From Litorilinea aerophila (GTDB lineage Bacteria > Chloroflexota > Anaerolineae > Caldilineales > Caldilineaceae): 64,000 bases of DNA. This document shows positions 51,217 to 59,618 of the stretch, one piece after another. Under the pieces are notes generated by a model. The model did not search any database. It was not told where the DNA came from and saw only the letters and a list, made by a program, of their open reading frames with translations. The position numbers and the translations under genes were made by a program. Where the stretch lies: positions 180,898-244,897 of the forward strand of contig NZ_VIGC02000005.1 in the NCBI RefSeq assembly GCF_006569185.2, written 5' to 3'. Position 1 is the stretch's first letter, and every line of letters begins with the position of its first letter.

Positions 51217-52119
51217 CTAGTTCTGCCCCGGCGCCGGGATCGCCCCAATCTGTTGCAAGATGCCCAGCAAGTCGGGCACGCCCCAGAGTTCGACGATTTT
51301 TCCATTCTCGAAGCGCATCACATTCATGCCGGTGACCTCGATGGCGCTGCCTGTGGGCGGGATGCCCTGGAATTCGCCCGTGTGGGTCCCCCGGATGACC
51401 AGCCGATTGGCCACCATGCTCCCTTCCGCCACCTGACCGGCGACCGTGACCTCCAGGTCCGGGAAGCCGGCCCGGAACCCGGCCAGGAGCTGTTTGTACC
51501 CTTCCCGGTCCATGGGCGGGAAGCCAGGGAAATGCAGCTGGAACTCTGGTGCAAAGAGTTCATCGATCAGTGCCAGGTTGCCGCCGCTTTCGATCTCCGC
51601 TTCCTCCCGCAGGGCCAGCAGCTTGTTGACCGTCTCCTGACTGAAGCGCGGGACAAAAGAGCGGAACTTGCCCTGGTCCAGCACGGCTTCGCCCATGCCG
51701 GTGACGGGGTTCACCCCCAAGCTCTGGAAGAAGTCCGAGTAAACGGCGAACCACCAGGTGACCGTGGTCCCGGAGACCTGAATGTTTTCTGATTTAACGC
51801 GGAAACCCGGCATGAGCAGCTGAATGAAGCCCCGGATCTCTTCCCTGCCCGTGAACTTCTCCGGACCGCCGGGCAGGGGCGGAACCGGCGTGATCACCGC
51901 GTCGTCGGTGAAGAAAGCCAGCACCGCATCCACGTCATGGGCATTCCAGGCCGCGTCGAAGCTTTGAATCGTCGTGGCGTCGCTGCCGGGCAGGACAATG
52001 GGCTGGCAGCCGCTAAGGACCAGGGCAAACATCAGGAAGGGGAGGAGGAGAGCGGCGCCTGGGCGCAGGTTCCAGCGGTTGGCGACTCGCGCCTTCCCCG
52101 TCAACAGGGTGAGGTACAT
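51217..52119 (-). CDS. Lipoprotein with two tandem SnoaL/NTF2-like domains
   Basis: A 300-residue secreted protein. A signal peptide leads to lipobox LVLSGC (Cys near 37). Two NTF2-like domains follow: domain 1 about 50-165 (SFDAAWNAHDVDAVLAFFTDD; FTGREEIRGFIQLLMPGF) and domain 2 about 170-295 (LALREEAEIESGGNLALIDELF; FRAGFPDLEVTVAGQVAEG; GIPPTGSAIEVTGMNVMRF). Domain 2 is closest to the stand-alone SnoaL proteins downstream. Lipid anchoring is unusual for SnoaL enzymes. AAAGGAG is nine bases before the ATG. It probably heads the cluster of six minus-strand genes ending at 47925. Confidence 0.83.
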   Translation of the reverse strand: MYLTLLTGKARVANRWNLRPGAALLLPFLMFALVLSGCQPIVLPGSDATTIQSFDAAWNAHDVDAVLAFFTDDAVITPVPPLPGGPEKFTGREEIRGFIQLLMPGFRVKSENIQVSGTTVTWWFAVYSDFFQSLGVNPVTGMGEAVLDQGKFRSFVPRFSQETVNKLLALREEAEIESGGNLALIDELFAPEFQLHFPGFPPMDREGYKQLLAGFRAGFPDLEVTVAGQVAEGSMVANRLVIRGTHTGEFQGIPPTGSAIEVTGMNVMRFENGKIVELWGVPDLLGILQQIGAIPAPGQN

Positions 52120-52343
52120 GGTACGGGCTCCTTTCTTGATATGAGCGTTGATTTGGCTGCACAATGTGGAACAGCGTGCAGAGGCCCAGGGGATACACCT
52201 CGATGATGTCCTGAAATACAGGAGTGGTTCACCGGTGCCCCAACGATACGTCGCCAGTCTGTTCACATGACAGGCCATTCTCTGCTCAGATTTTGTTCAC
52301 TTTTCCTGTTCGCTTTCCAACATCGGACAGCCGTCGGCCCCGT

Positions 52344-52372
52344 TTGACAGGGCGGCGGGAGATGGCTATACT
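52344..52372 (+). promoter_or_regulatory. Promoter of the riboswitch-controlled B12 uptake operon
   Basis: TTGACA (52344-52349), 17-base spacer, TATACT (52367-52372). Transcription should begin near 52379, 18 bases before the riboswitch P1 stem. Confidence 0.85.
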
Positions 52373-52396
52373 CACGCCCACAACTGCATACTCCAT

Positions 52397-52529
52397 CGGT
52401 GGAGGTGCGCCAGACGCCCGGATGCGTGGCGCACAATGGGGGAAGACCGGTGACGTCCTTTGGACCAGTCCGGCGCTGTCCCGCAACGGTAAGGCCTGCA
52501 CGGCCAAGCCCGAATACCCGCCTTCACCG
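52397..52529 (+). promoter_or_regulatory. Cobalamin riboswitch
   Basis: The closing helix P1 is CGGTGGAGG (52397-52405) with CCTTCACCG (52521-52529). Conserved core elements appear in order: GGGGGAAGACCGGTG, then the B12-box-like GCGCTGTCCCGCAACGGTAA and AAGCCCGAATACCCGCC. These match the classic adenosylcobalamin-class consensus. It precedes a terminator and the B12-type ABC transporter genes, so B12 binding should reduce their expression. Confidence 0.9.
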
Positions 52530-52592
52530 TCCGTTCGTGACCACCTTCGTGGAGAGAGGAGGCCGAACGCAAGGGATTGCCCCTTGTGTCTC

Positions 52593-52615
52593 GCCCGCCT
52601 TCTGGCGGCTTTTTT
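52593..52615 (+). terminator. Intrinsic terminator controlled by the riboswitch
   Basis: A short GC hairpin (52593-52599 with 52604-52609; CCGCC-TTCT-GGCGG core) followed by six T residues. An alternative hairpin AAGGG-ATTG-CCCCTT lies just upstream (52571-52585). Position 65 bases after P1 and before the btuF start fits transcription attenuation. Confidence 0.7.
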
Positions 52616-52671
52616 ATTGCCGGCGCTTTCTCCCTGGGAGGAGGCGCCATTTTCTTTGTAAGGAGGAAATC

Positions 52672-53721
52672 ATGCGTGAGCCACTCAGCCGATACGTCCG
52701 TTCATATGCCCGTTCATTTGTCCGGTTGATTGGGAGCGGGCTTGTGGCCCTGTGGTTGGCCGCCTGCACCGCCACCCTGCCCCCCGCCACCACCCCCCAG
52801 CCGGCAGCAAGCCCTGCCGGCTTCCCCGTGACCATCGATAACTGTGGGCTGACCATCTCCTACCCGGCACCCCCCACCCGGGCCGTCACCATGAACCAGG
52901 CCGCCACCGAGATCATGCTCTCCCTGGGCCTGGGCGATCACATGGTGGGCACCGCCTACCTGGACGACGCCATTCTTCCCGAGCTGGAGGAAGCCTACCA
53001 GGCCATCCCAGTCCTGGCAGACGAGTATCCCTCCCAGGAGGTGCTGCTGGTGGCAGAGCCGGACTTCGTCTACGGTGCCTACCGCAGCGCATTTGGCGAC
53101 GAGGCCGCGGGGCCCCGGGAGCGCCTGCTGGAGCTGGGCATCCGCTCCTACCTGTCGGTGGCTTCCTGCGAGGATCCGGCCCTGCGCCCGGAACGGGTCA
53201 CCTTCGAGACGGTCTACGACGAGATCCGGGACATCGGCCGCATCTTCGGCGCGTCCGACCGGGCCGAGGCCCTGGTGGCCGCCATGCAGGCCCGGCTGGA
53301 CCAGGTAGCGGCTGCCAATGGGCAGGAGACAGAGCCCTTGCGGGTCTTCTGGTTTGACAGCGGAGACGATGAGCCCTTCGCCGGCGCCTGCTGTGGCGCG
53401 CCCAACATGATCCTGGAAGCAGCCGGCGCCCAGAACATCTTCGCCGACGCCAGCGGCAGTTGGGCCACAGTAAGCTGGGAAGAGGTCATCGCCCGGGATC
53501 CCCAGGCCATTGTGGTCATCGACGCCGAGTGGTCGCCGGCCCAGGAGAAGATCGAGCTGCTGCGCAGCAACCCGGCCTACGCCACCATCACCGCGGTGCA
53601 GCAGGAGCGCTTCGTGGTGCTCCCCTTCAGCGCCACCACGTTGGGCGTGCGCAACGCCCAGGCGGTGGTGGACCTGGCCCAGGGGCTCTATCCGGATCGC
53701 TTCGCCGCCCACGGGGAGTGA
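52672..53721 (+). CDS. btuF: Corrinoid/cobalamin ABC transporter substrate-binding lipoprotein (BtuF-like)
   Basis: A 349-residue class III periplasmic-binding protein. A signal peptide leads to lipobox LWLAAC (Cys32), then a TonB-independent binding fold of two lobes joined by a long helix (RAVTMNQAATEIMLSLGLGDHMVGTAY; LLLVAEPDFVYGAY; VIDAEWSPAQEKIELLRSNP). It captures B12 or another corrinoid outside the membrane. Vitamin specificity is inferred from the riboswitch; the fold alone also fits iron siderophores. AAGGAGGAAATC precedes the ATG. Confidence 0.88.
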   Translation: MREPLSRYVRSYARSFVRLIGSGLVALWLAACTATLPPATTPQPAASPAGFPVTIDNCGLTISYPAPPTRAVTMNQAATEIMLSLGLGDHMVGTAYLDDAILPELEEAYQAIPVLADEYPSQEVLLVAEPDFVYGAYRSAFGDEAAGPRERLLELGIRSYLSVASCEDPALRPERVTFETVYDEIRDIGRIFGASDRAEALVAAMQARLDQVAAANGQETEPLRVFWFDSGDDEPFAGACCGAPNMILEAAGAQNIFADASGSWATVSWEEVIARDPQAIVVIDAEWSPAQEKIELLRSNPAYATITAVQQERFVVLPFSATTLGVRNAQAVVDLAQGLYPDRFAAHGE

Positions 53722-53728
53722 GCCCGGT

Positions 53729-54814
53729 ATGTCAACGACCCTCTCCAGCCCGGCCCGGCCGGTGGGTGCCGGGTACAGCCGGGCTCCCTTCTGGATGCTG
53801 CTGGCCACGCTGGCCGGCCTCTTGTTGGCGACCGTCGTCCTGGCCGTGGCCATCGGCCCTGTCTCCATTCCGCCCGGCCTGGTCTGGCAGATGGTGGCCG
53901 ACCGGCTCCTGGGGGATGGCCTGGGTCCGTGGGATGCGGCCCAGCTCAACATCGTCTGGCTCATCCGGCTGCCCCGGGTTCTGTTGGCGGTGTGTGTGGG
54001 CGCGGGGTTGGCCACGGTGGGGGTGGTCATGCAGGCTGTGGTGCGCAACGCCCTGGCCGACCCATACATCCTGGGCGTCTCTGCGGGCGCCTCGGTGGGC
54101 GCGGTCTCGGTGCTGGAGTTGGGGTGGTTCGCCTTCGCCGGACTCTACGCCATCTCCCTGGGCGCCTTTGCGGGCGCGCTGCTGACCTTCGGCGTGGTCT
54201 TCCTGCTGGCCCAGAGCGGCGGGCGTCTGTCGCCCATCCGCCTGGTTCTGGCTGGCGTGGCCTGCGCCTACATCTTCTCAGGCCTCACCAGCTTCCTGAT
54301 CCTGACGTCGGACAACCGGGAGCTGGCCCGGTCGGTGCTGGCCTGGCTCCTGGGCAGCCTGGCCGGTGCAGACTGGCCCGATCTCACCTTGCCGGTGGCG
54401 GTGTTGCTGGCCGGCTGCGGCTACCTGCAGCTCCGGGCCCGCAGTCTCAACGCGCTGGTCATGGGCGACGAGACCGCGGCCACCCTGGGGGTGGACGTTC
54501 ACCCCTTTCGGCGGCAGCTCTTCCTGGTGCTCTCGGTGGTCACCGGCGTGATGGTGGCCGTGAGCGGCGCCATCGGCTTTGTGGGCCTGATGGTGCCCCA
54601 CATGGTGCGCATGGTGGTGGGCAGCGACCACCGGCGGGTGTTGCCCGTGGCGGCCCTGGCCGGCAGCCTCTTCCTCACCTGGGTGGACGTGGTGGCCCGC
54701 ACCGCCTTTGCCCCGGTGGAGCTGCCGGTGGGGGTGATCACCGCTCTGTTGGGTGGGCCCTTCTTCATCTGGCTCATGCGTACCCGGCGGGACGCCCTGC
54801 GGGATGGGCTGTGA
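53729..54814 (+). CDS. btuC: FecCD/BtuC-family ABC transporter permease
   Basis: A 361-residue integral membrane protein with about ten transmembrane helices and landmarks IRLPRVLLAVCVGAGLATVG, QAVVRNALADPYILGVSAGA and GLMVPHMVRMVVGSDHR, the last containing the coupling helix that meets the ATPase. The homodimeric permease forms the translocation path for the corrinoid. It starts seven bases after btuF, and the next gene begins 11 bases after its stop, so the three are one operon under the riboswitch. Confidence 0.92.
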   Translation: MSTTLSSPARPVGAGYSRAPFWMLLATLAGLLLATVVLAVAIGPVSIPPGLVWQMVADRLLGDGLGPWDAAQLNIVWLIRLPRVLLAVCVGAGLATVGVVMQAVVRNALADPYILGVSAGASVGAVSVLELGWFAFAGLYAISLGAFAGALLTFGVVFLLAQSGGRLSPIRLVLAGVACAYIFSGLTSFLILTSDNRELARSVLAWLLGSLAGADWPDLTLPVAVLLAGCGYLQLRARSLNALVMGDETAATLGVDVHPFRRQLFLVLSVVTGVMVAVSGAIGFVGLMVPHMVRMVVGSDHRRVLPVAALAGSLFLTWVDVVARTAFAPVELPVGVITALLGGPFFIWLMRTRRDALRDGL

Positions 54815-54825
54815 GGAGGTGTGCC

Positions 54826-55629
54826 GTGGACGCTGTGCCCCTGAAGCTCTACGTGGAGGATGTCACCTGGGCTGCCGACGGGCGGCGGATCGTGGACAGC
54901 ATCCTGCTGGATGTGGCGCCGGGGGAATTCGTGGGCCTGATCGGCCCCAACGGCAGCGGCAAGTCCACCCTGTTGCGCACCATCTACCGGGTGCTGCGGC
55001 CGGATGCCGGCCGGGTGAGCCTGGACGGCGAGGATGTCTGGGCCCTGGGCGCGCGGGAAGCAGCCCGGCGCACCGCGGTGGTCGCCCAGGAGCGGGGTAA
55101 TGACTTCGACCTGACCGTCCACGAGGTGGTGATGCTGGGGCGCCATCCCCACAAAGGGCTTTTGGACCGGGACGGCCCGGCCGACCTGGCCCTGGTGGAA
55201 GAAGCCCTGGAACGGGTTCAGATGCAGGCGTTCGCCCACCGGCTCTTCCACACCCTGTCGGGCGGAGAGAAGCAGCGAGTCCTCATCGCCCGGGCCCTGG
55301 CCCAGCAGGCCCGGCTGCTGGTGCTGGACGAGCCCACCAACCACCTGGACATCCGCTACCAGATGGAGATCCTGGGCCTGGTCCGGGGGCTGGGGGTGAC
55401 GGTGCTGGCCGCCCTGCACGACCTGAACCTGGCGGCCCGCTACTGCGACCGGCTCTACCTATTGTCCGGGGGGACGGTGGTGGCTTCGGGACCGCCGGAG
55501 CAGGTGCTGACCCCCGGCCTGATCCGGGCGGTGTACGGCGTGGAGGCCCTGGTGGAGCGGCACCCCCAGAGCGGCCTGCTGCAGATCGTCTTCCTGGGGC
55601 CGACCACGGAGAGTCTGGCTGGCCAGTAG
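54826..55629 (+). CDS. btuD: ABC transporter ATP-binding protein (BtuD-like)
   Basis: A 267-residue ATPase starting with GTG, which is preceded by GAGGAGGTGTGCC. Walker A GPNGSGKST is at residues 40-48, signature LSGGEKQR near 144, Walker B/D-loop LLVLDEPTNHLD (Asp168 in DEPT), and the switch His lies in AALHDLNLAARY. The FecE/BtuD subfamily is indicated by its pairing with a FecCD permease. It powers import of the corrinoid bound by the upstream lipoprotein. It is the final gene of the riboswitch-controlled operon, and a repeat-rich gap follows. Confidence 0.92.
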   Translation: MDAVPLKLYVEDVTWAADGRRIVDSILLDVAPGEFVGLIGPNGSGKSTLLRTIYRVLRPDAGRVSLDGEDVWALGAREAARRTAVVAQERGNDFDLTVHEVVMLGRHPHKGLLDRDGPADLALVEEALERVQMQAFAHRLFHTLSGGEKQRVLIARALAQQARLLVLDEPTNHLDIRYQMEILGLVRGLGVTVLAALHDLNLAARYCDRLYLLSGGTVVASGPPEQVLTPGLIRAVYGVEALVERHPQSGLLQIVFLGPTTESLAGQ

Positions 55630-56190
55630 GTGCGGTATCCCTGCCGCACGAAGGAGGGCCCGTATGGAAACGGGACCTGCAGCCCGGGGCCGGCAAGAAA
55701 CAATTAGTAGGGGCGGGCCCCCGTGCCCGCCCGCTGGTGCCAGCCGAGGAGGGGTGCCGGTTTGCCGTAGGTGCGGTTTCTAACCGCACGGTGTCGCCAG
55801 CCCCAGGCGGGTGAAGGGAGGGCGACGGCTGCGCTGTATGTAGGGGCGAATCATGATTCGCCCTACCGCCTACGACGGGGCGCCCAATTCTGTAGGGGCG
55901 GGGCTTGCCCCGCCCGCTGCCGCCCTCGGACATGGATCTCCTGCAGAACCGGCCACGCCCGGCGGGCCGGAGACCCGCCCTACGGATCCGTGGCCCAACC
56001 GGGATGGATGGCACCCCGTGCCGTAGGTGCGGTTTCTAACCGCACGGTGTCGCCAGCCCCAGGCGGGTGAAGGGAGGGCGACGGCTGCGCTGTATGTAGG
56101 GGCGAATCATGATTCGCCCTACCGCCTACGACGAGACATCCCGTCCTGTAGGGGCCGGCAGGCGACAGTAGCTGAAGGAGTGCACAAAGA
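55630..56190. repeat. Repeat-filled intergenic region with a duplicated ~115-bp block
   Basis: There is no gene. GTAGG modules occur at about 55711, 55771, 55840, 55892, 56027 and 56096, and most carry a palindrome. The block GTAGGTGCGGTTTCTAACCG to TTCGCCCTACCGCCTACGACG appears at about 55768-55877 and again at 56024-56133 (offset 256), essentially identical. The promoter and leader of cbiX must lie within or at the right edge of this array; only GAAGGAG at the cbiX start is clear. Confidence 0.85.
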
Positions 56191-57612
56191 ATGGATGAAA
56201 CACAGACGGAGCAGATCCTGCTCATTGGACATGGCAGCCGGGATCAGGCGGCCGTCCACGAATGTCAGGCGTTGGCCGACCGATTAAGCCGGGCTCTACA
56301 ACGGTCGGTCCAGCTCTGCTTCTTGGAATTCGCCCATCCGCCCATTGTGGAGGGGATCCAGGCCTGTGTGGCGGGTGGCGCGAAGACGGTGGTGGTGTTG
56401 CCCCTCTTCCTGGGGCCCGGCGGCCACCAGAAGAACGACGTGCCGGCCATCCTCAACTGGGCTCGCCAGAGATGGCCCCATGTCCAGTTTCGCTATGGCG
56501 TACCCCTGGGCGCCCAGTACCCCCTGATCCAGGCCCTGGCCGACCGGGCTGCGGCCTGCCTGGCGCTCGACCCTGGGATCCCCGGTGCTGAGACCGGGCT
56601 GCTGGTGGTGGGGCGGGGCAGCCGGGATCCGGACAGCAACGGCGAGGTGGCCCGCGCGGCCCGCCTCCTCTTTGAAGGGCGGGAGGTGGCCTGGGTGGAT
56701 TACTGCTTCTTCAGCCTGGCCACGCCATCCGTGGCCGAGGGGCTCGAACGATGTAGTCGCCTGGGCGCCCGGCGCGTTGTCGTCCTCCCCTATCTGCTCT
56801 TCACCGGGCGAATCTACCGGCAAATCCAACAGCAGGTGGCCACAGCCCAGGAGCGATATCCGGGGATGAGGATTCACTGCGCCTCCTATCTGTGGCCCCA
56901 TGACGGCGTCCTGGAAGCCCTTGTCCAACGCCATGCTGAAGCGGTGAACGGCACGGCCTCCATGACCTGCGACCTCTGCAAGTATCGGGTGCAGATGGCC
57001 GGGTTCGAAGCCGAATTCGGGCTGCCCCAATACTCGGATCACCACCACGGCCTGCGGGGTATTCCCCACGATCACGGCGTAGACCCGCGGCTGGCCCGGC
57101 TGCTGCCGCCCCGCTATCGGGCTGGCGAAGCCGTCTCCCCGGCACCCATGGGCGCTGCTCCCCTCCAGTTCGATGAGGAGGGACGGGTGGCCTGGGACCG
57201 GATCTGGAGCGACTTCTGCGATCTGGCCCTGGCCGGCGGGCCGCCCCATCGGGGCCAGCTGCTGGAGCCGGTGGATCCAACCGTCTGCACAGCAGATCCG
57301 GCCGGCTACGCCCGGGTCCTGGCGGAGCTGGCGCGGGGCCTCCGGCTGGTAACTGGCCTGCCGGTGGTGGAGAGCGCCACGCCCGGCTGGATCGGCCTCC
57401 AGTGTGAGAGCGAGGAGATGGCCATCTGGCTGCTGCGGGCCATCGTGGTGGAGAATGTCTTCGCCCGGCGGGAAGGGACGGTGCTCTTTCTGCCCGTCGG
57501 CCCCCACTTCCGCCTGGCGGCGGAGATCAAAAATGTGGTCACTGTGGTGGCCAAGACCCATCATTACTGGCAGGAACATATCCAGGCCATGGGAGGCGAG
57601 CCAGCGCCATGA
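56191..57612 (+). CDS. cbiX: Sirohydrochlorin cobaltochelatase CbiX (long form) with C-terminal extension
   Basis: A 473-residue protein. Two CbiX half-domains (about 8-125 and 135-245) start with ILLIGHGSRD and LLVVGRGSRD; the active-site His is in the first, as in other long CbiX proteins. Next comes MTCDLC (Cys260, Cys263), the MxCxxC motif of Fe-S-bearing CbiX, and a His-rich patch YSDHHHGLRGIPHDHG (about 281-297). It inserts Co2+ into sirohydrochlorin, the committed step of the anaerobic B12 pathway. Residues ~320-473 are an additional domain (RIWSDFCDLALAGGPPHRG; GWIGLQCESEEMAIWLLRAI) that I do not recognise. GAAGGAG precedes the start; the stop overlaps cbiC. Confidence 0.88.
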   Translation: MDETQTEQILLIGHGSRDQAAVHECQALADRLSRALQRSVQLCFLEFAHPPIVEGIQACVAGGAKTVVVLPLFLGPGGHQKNDVPAILNWARQRWPHVQFRYGVPLGAQYPLIQALADRAAACLALDPGIPGAETGLLVVGRGSRDPDSNGEVARAARLLFEGREVAWVDYCFFSLATPSVAEGLERCSRLGARRVVVLPYLLFTGRIYRQIQQQVATAQERYPGMRIHCASYLWPHDGVLEALVQRHAEAVNGTASMTCDLCKYRVQMAGFEAEFGLPQYSDHHHGLRGIPHDHGVDPRLARLLPPRYRAGEAVSPAPMGAAPLQFDEEGRVAWDRIWSDFCDLALAGGPPHRGQLLEPVDPTVCTADPAGYARVLAELARGLRLVTGLPVVESATPGWIGLQCESEEMAIWLLRAIVVENVFARREGTVLFLPVGPHFRLAAEIKNVVTVVAKTHHYWQEHIQAMGGEPAP

Positions 57613-58271
57613 GCACCCCCCTGAACGATCCGACAGCCATTACCGTCCGCTCCTTTGCCATCATCCGGCAGGAGCTGGAGCGGCTTGGCCTGGCCTGGGC
57701 CGGGCCCGAGGCCGCGGTGGTGGAGCGGATCATCCACAGCACCGCGGACTTCGATTTCGCCACCATCACCCACTTTGCGCCCGGGGCAGTCCAGGCCGGC
57801 GCGGCGGCCCTGGGCCGGGGGTGCCCGGTGGTCACCGACGTGAACATGGTCCGGGCGGGCATCAGCGAGTCGCGGCTGCAGGCCCTGGGCGGATCCCTCC
57901 ACTGTTTCGTGGCCGACCCGGCCTGTGCCACCCGGGCCCGGGCCAGCGGCATCACCCGCAGCGCGGCGGGCATCCGCCTGGCGTGGGAGCAGGGTCTGGT
58001 GGACAAGGGACTGGTGGTGATCGGCAACGCGCCCACCGCCCTCTACGAGATCATCCGCCTGGTCGAGCAGGAACAGGCCTGCCCGGCCCTGGTGATTGGC
58101 GTGCCCGTGGGCTTCGTGAGCACGGCCGAAAGCAAGGAAGCCCTCACCCGGCTCCGACAGGTGCCCTGGATTGTCACCCAGGGGCGCAAGGGCGGCTCGC
58201 CCGTCGCGGTCGCCATCGTCAATGCCCTGCTGCGGCTGGCGGCGAATGTGCCGGCCACGGAGACAGACTGA
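57609..58271 (+). CDS. cbiC: Cobalt-precorrin-8 methylmutase
   Basis: A 220-residue CbiC/CobH enzyme, normal length. It moves the C-11 methyl to C-12 to form cobyrinate. Signature segments are IVERIIHSTADFDFA-like VERIIHSTADFDFATITHF, CPVVTDVNMVRAGIS, VIGNAPTALYEIIRL and GVPVGFVSTAESKEAL. It overlaps cbiX by four bases (ATGA). A ~85-bp dispersed repeat separates it from cbiD without breaking strand order. Confidence 0.94.
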   Translation: MSTPLNDPTAITVRSFAIIRQELERLGLAWAGPEAAVVERIIHSTADFDFATITHFAPGAVQAGAAALGRGCPVVTDVNMVRAGISESRLQALGGSLHCFVADPACATRARASGITRSAAGIRLAWEQGLVDKGLVVIGNAPTALYEIIRLVEQEQACPALVIGVPVGFVSTAESKEALTRLRQVPWIVTQGRKGGSPVAVAIVNALLRLAANVPATETD

Positions 58272-58280
58272 CCCCTGGTC

Positions 58281-58364
58281 AATCCCGGCAGAAATTCGCC
58301 GAGAGTTTCCACCAGAGGTAAGGCCGCCGAATTTCTGTCGTAGTATTTACGCCAGACTGTACTG
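58281..58364. repeat. Dispersed palindromic repeat, copy 3 of 3 (short form)
   Basis: Shares AATCCCGGCAGAAATTCGCC and TTTCCACCAGAGGTA with copies 1 and 2, lacks about 16 internal bases, and ends GCCAGACTGTACTGG. It begins nine bases after the cbiC stop and ends just before the cbiD ribosome site GGGAGGT. Confidence 0.85.
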
Positions 58365-58376
58365 GGAGGTCCTGGC

Positions 58377-59618
58377 ATGAGCGAGTATCCTGTACCACCC
58401 CGGAACCGGACCGGTCAGCGCACCGGCTACACCACCGGCAGCAACGCGGCAGCCGCCGCCAAAGCGGCTACCATCGCCCTCCTCACCGGCCGCTGGCCGG
58501 ACGAGGTGACCATTACCCTGCCCATCGGCGAGACCGCGACCATGACGCCGGTGGAGTGCCGGCGAACCGACGAGGAAGCCTACTGCTGCATGGTCAAGGA
58601 CGCCGGCGACGACCCGGACGTGACCCACGGCGCGCTCATCTGCGCCCGGGTGCGCGTGGTAGAGACGCCGGGCATCCACCTGAAGGGAGGGCCGGGCGTG
58701 GGGCGGGTCACCCTCCCGGGGTTGGGCCTGGAGGTGGGCGGCCCGGCCATCAACCCGGTGCCCCGCCAACAGATCTGTGCCAACGTCCGGGACGGGGTGG
58801 AAGCGGCGGGATGGTCGCCCACCTTCCTGGAGCGGCAGGGGCTGGAGGTGGAGATCAGCGTACCGGCAGGCGAAGAACTGGCCAGACGTACCCTGAATCC
58901 TCGCCTGGGCATCGTGGGGGGCATCAGCATTCTGGGCACCACCGGCAAGGTCTACCCCTACAGCACGGCGGCCTGGCGGGCCAGCGTGATCCAGGCGGTG
59001 GAGGTGGCCGCGCAAAACCACGTGTCCAAACTGGTTTTGACCACCGGTGGCCGCTCGGAACGCTTCGCCATGCAGCTCTTTCCCGACTTGCCCGAGGTGG
59101 CCTTCGTTCAGGTGAGCGTCTTTACTGGCGATGCGTTGAAGACCTGTGTGGCCCAGGGCGTGGCGGCGGCTGCCTTCGTGGGCATGATCGGCAAAATGAT
59201 CAAGACGGCCCAGGGCCACATGACCACCCACGTGGCGGGGAACCAGGTGGACCTGGCTTTCCTGGCCCAGATCTGTCGGGACGTGGGCGCACCGCCCGGG
59301 CTGGCAGAGGCGGTGGAGCAGGCCAACACCGGGCGCCACTTCCTGGAGCTTTGCCAGGCCTGGCAGAACATGGCGCCGGTGGAGCGGGTGGTGGCCCTGG
59401 CCCTGGAACAGTGCACGGCCTTCGTTCAAAAACAGGGGGGCGATCTGGCGCTGGAGACCATTCTGGTGGACTTCGACGGCACGGTCCTGGCCCGTGCCCG
59501 CCATCACCGCCCACCCCGCCGGACGCCGGCCCGGGATGGAAGCACCCTGGTGCAGCGGCTGGCCGCCGATCCAGGCCACGCCTACGACGACGACAGCCCG
59601 CTGGAGGAGGAATCATGA
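58377..59618 (+). CDS. cbiD: Cobalt-precorrin-5B C1-methyltransferase
   Basis: A 413-residue CbiD protein, specific to the anaerobic corrin pathway. The characteristic RTGYTTGSNAAAAAKAA opens the protein, and VETPGIHLKGGPGVGRVT, GISILGTTGKVYPYS and KLVLTTGGRSE follow. It is SAM-dependent but has an unusual fold. The C-terminal ~40 residues are Arg/Asp-rich. GGGAGGTCCTGGC precedes the ATG. The stop overlaps the next start (ATGA). Confidence 0.95.
   Translation: MSEYPVPPRNRTGQRTGYTTGSNAAAAAKAATIALLTGRWPDEVTITLPIGETATMTPVECRRTDEEAYCCMVKDAGDDPDVTHGALICARVRVVETPGIHLKGGPGVGRVTLPGLGLEVGGPAINPVPRQQICANVRDGVEAAGWSPTFLERQGLEVEISVPAGEELARRTLNPRLGIVGGISILGTTGKVYPYSTAAWRASVIQAVEVAAQNHVSKLVLTTGGRSERFAMQLFPDLPEVAFVQVSVFTGDALKTCVAQGVAAAAFVGMIGKMIKTAQGHMTTHVAGNQVDLAFLAQICRDVGAPPGLAEAVEQANTGRHFLELCQAWQNMAPVERVVALALEQCTAFVQKQGGDLALETILVDFDGTVLARARHHRPPRRTPARDGSTLVQRLAADPGHAYDDDSPLEEES

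Noticed and set aside
55771..56287. Short plus-strand frames in the repeat region before cbiX
   Set aside because: Two of them encode the same peptide because they lie in the duplicated repeat block; no ribosome sites or domains.
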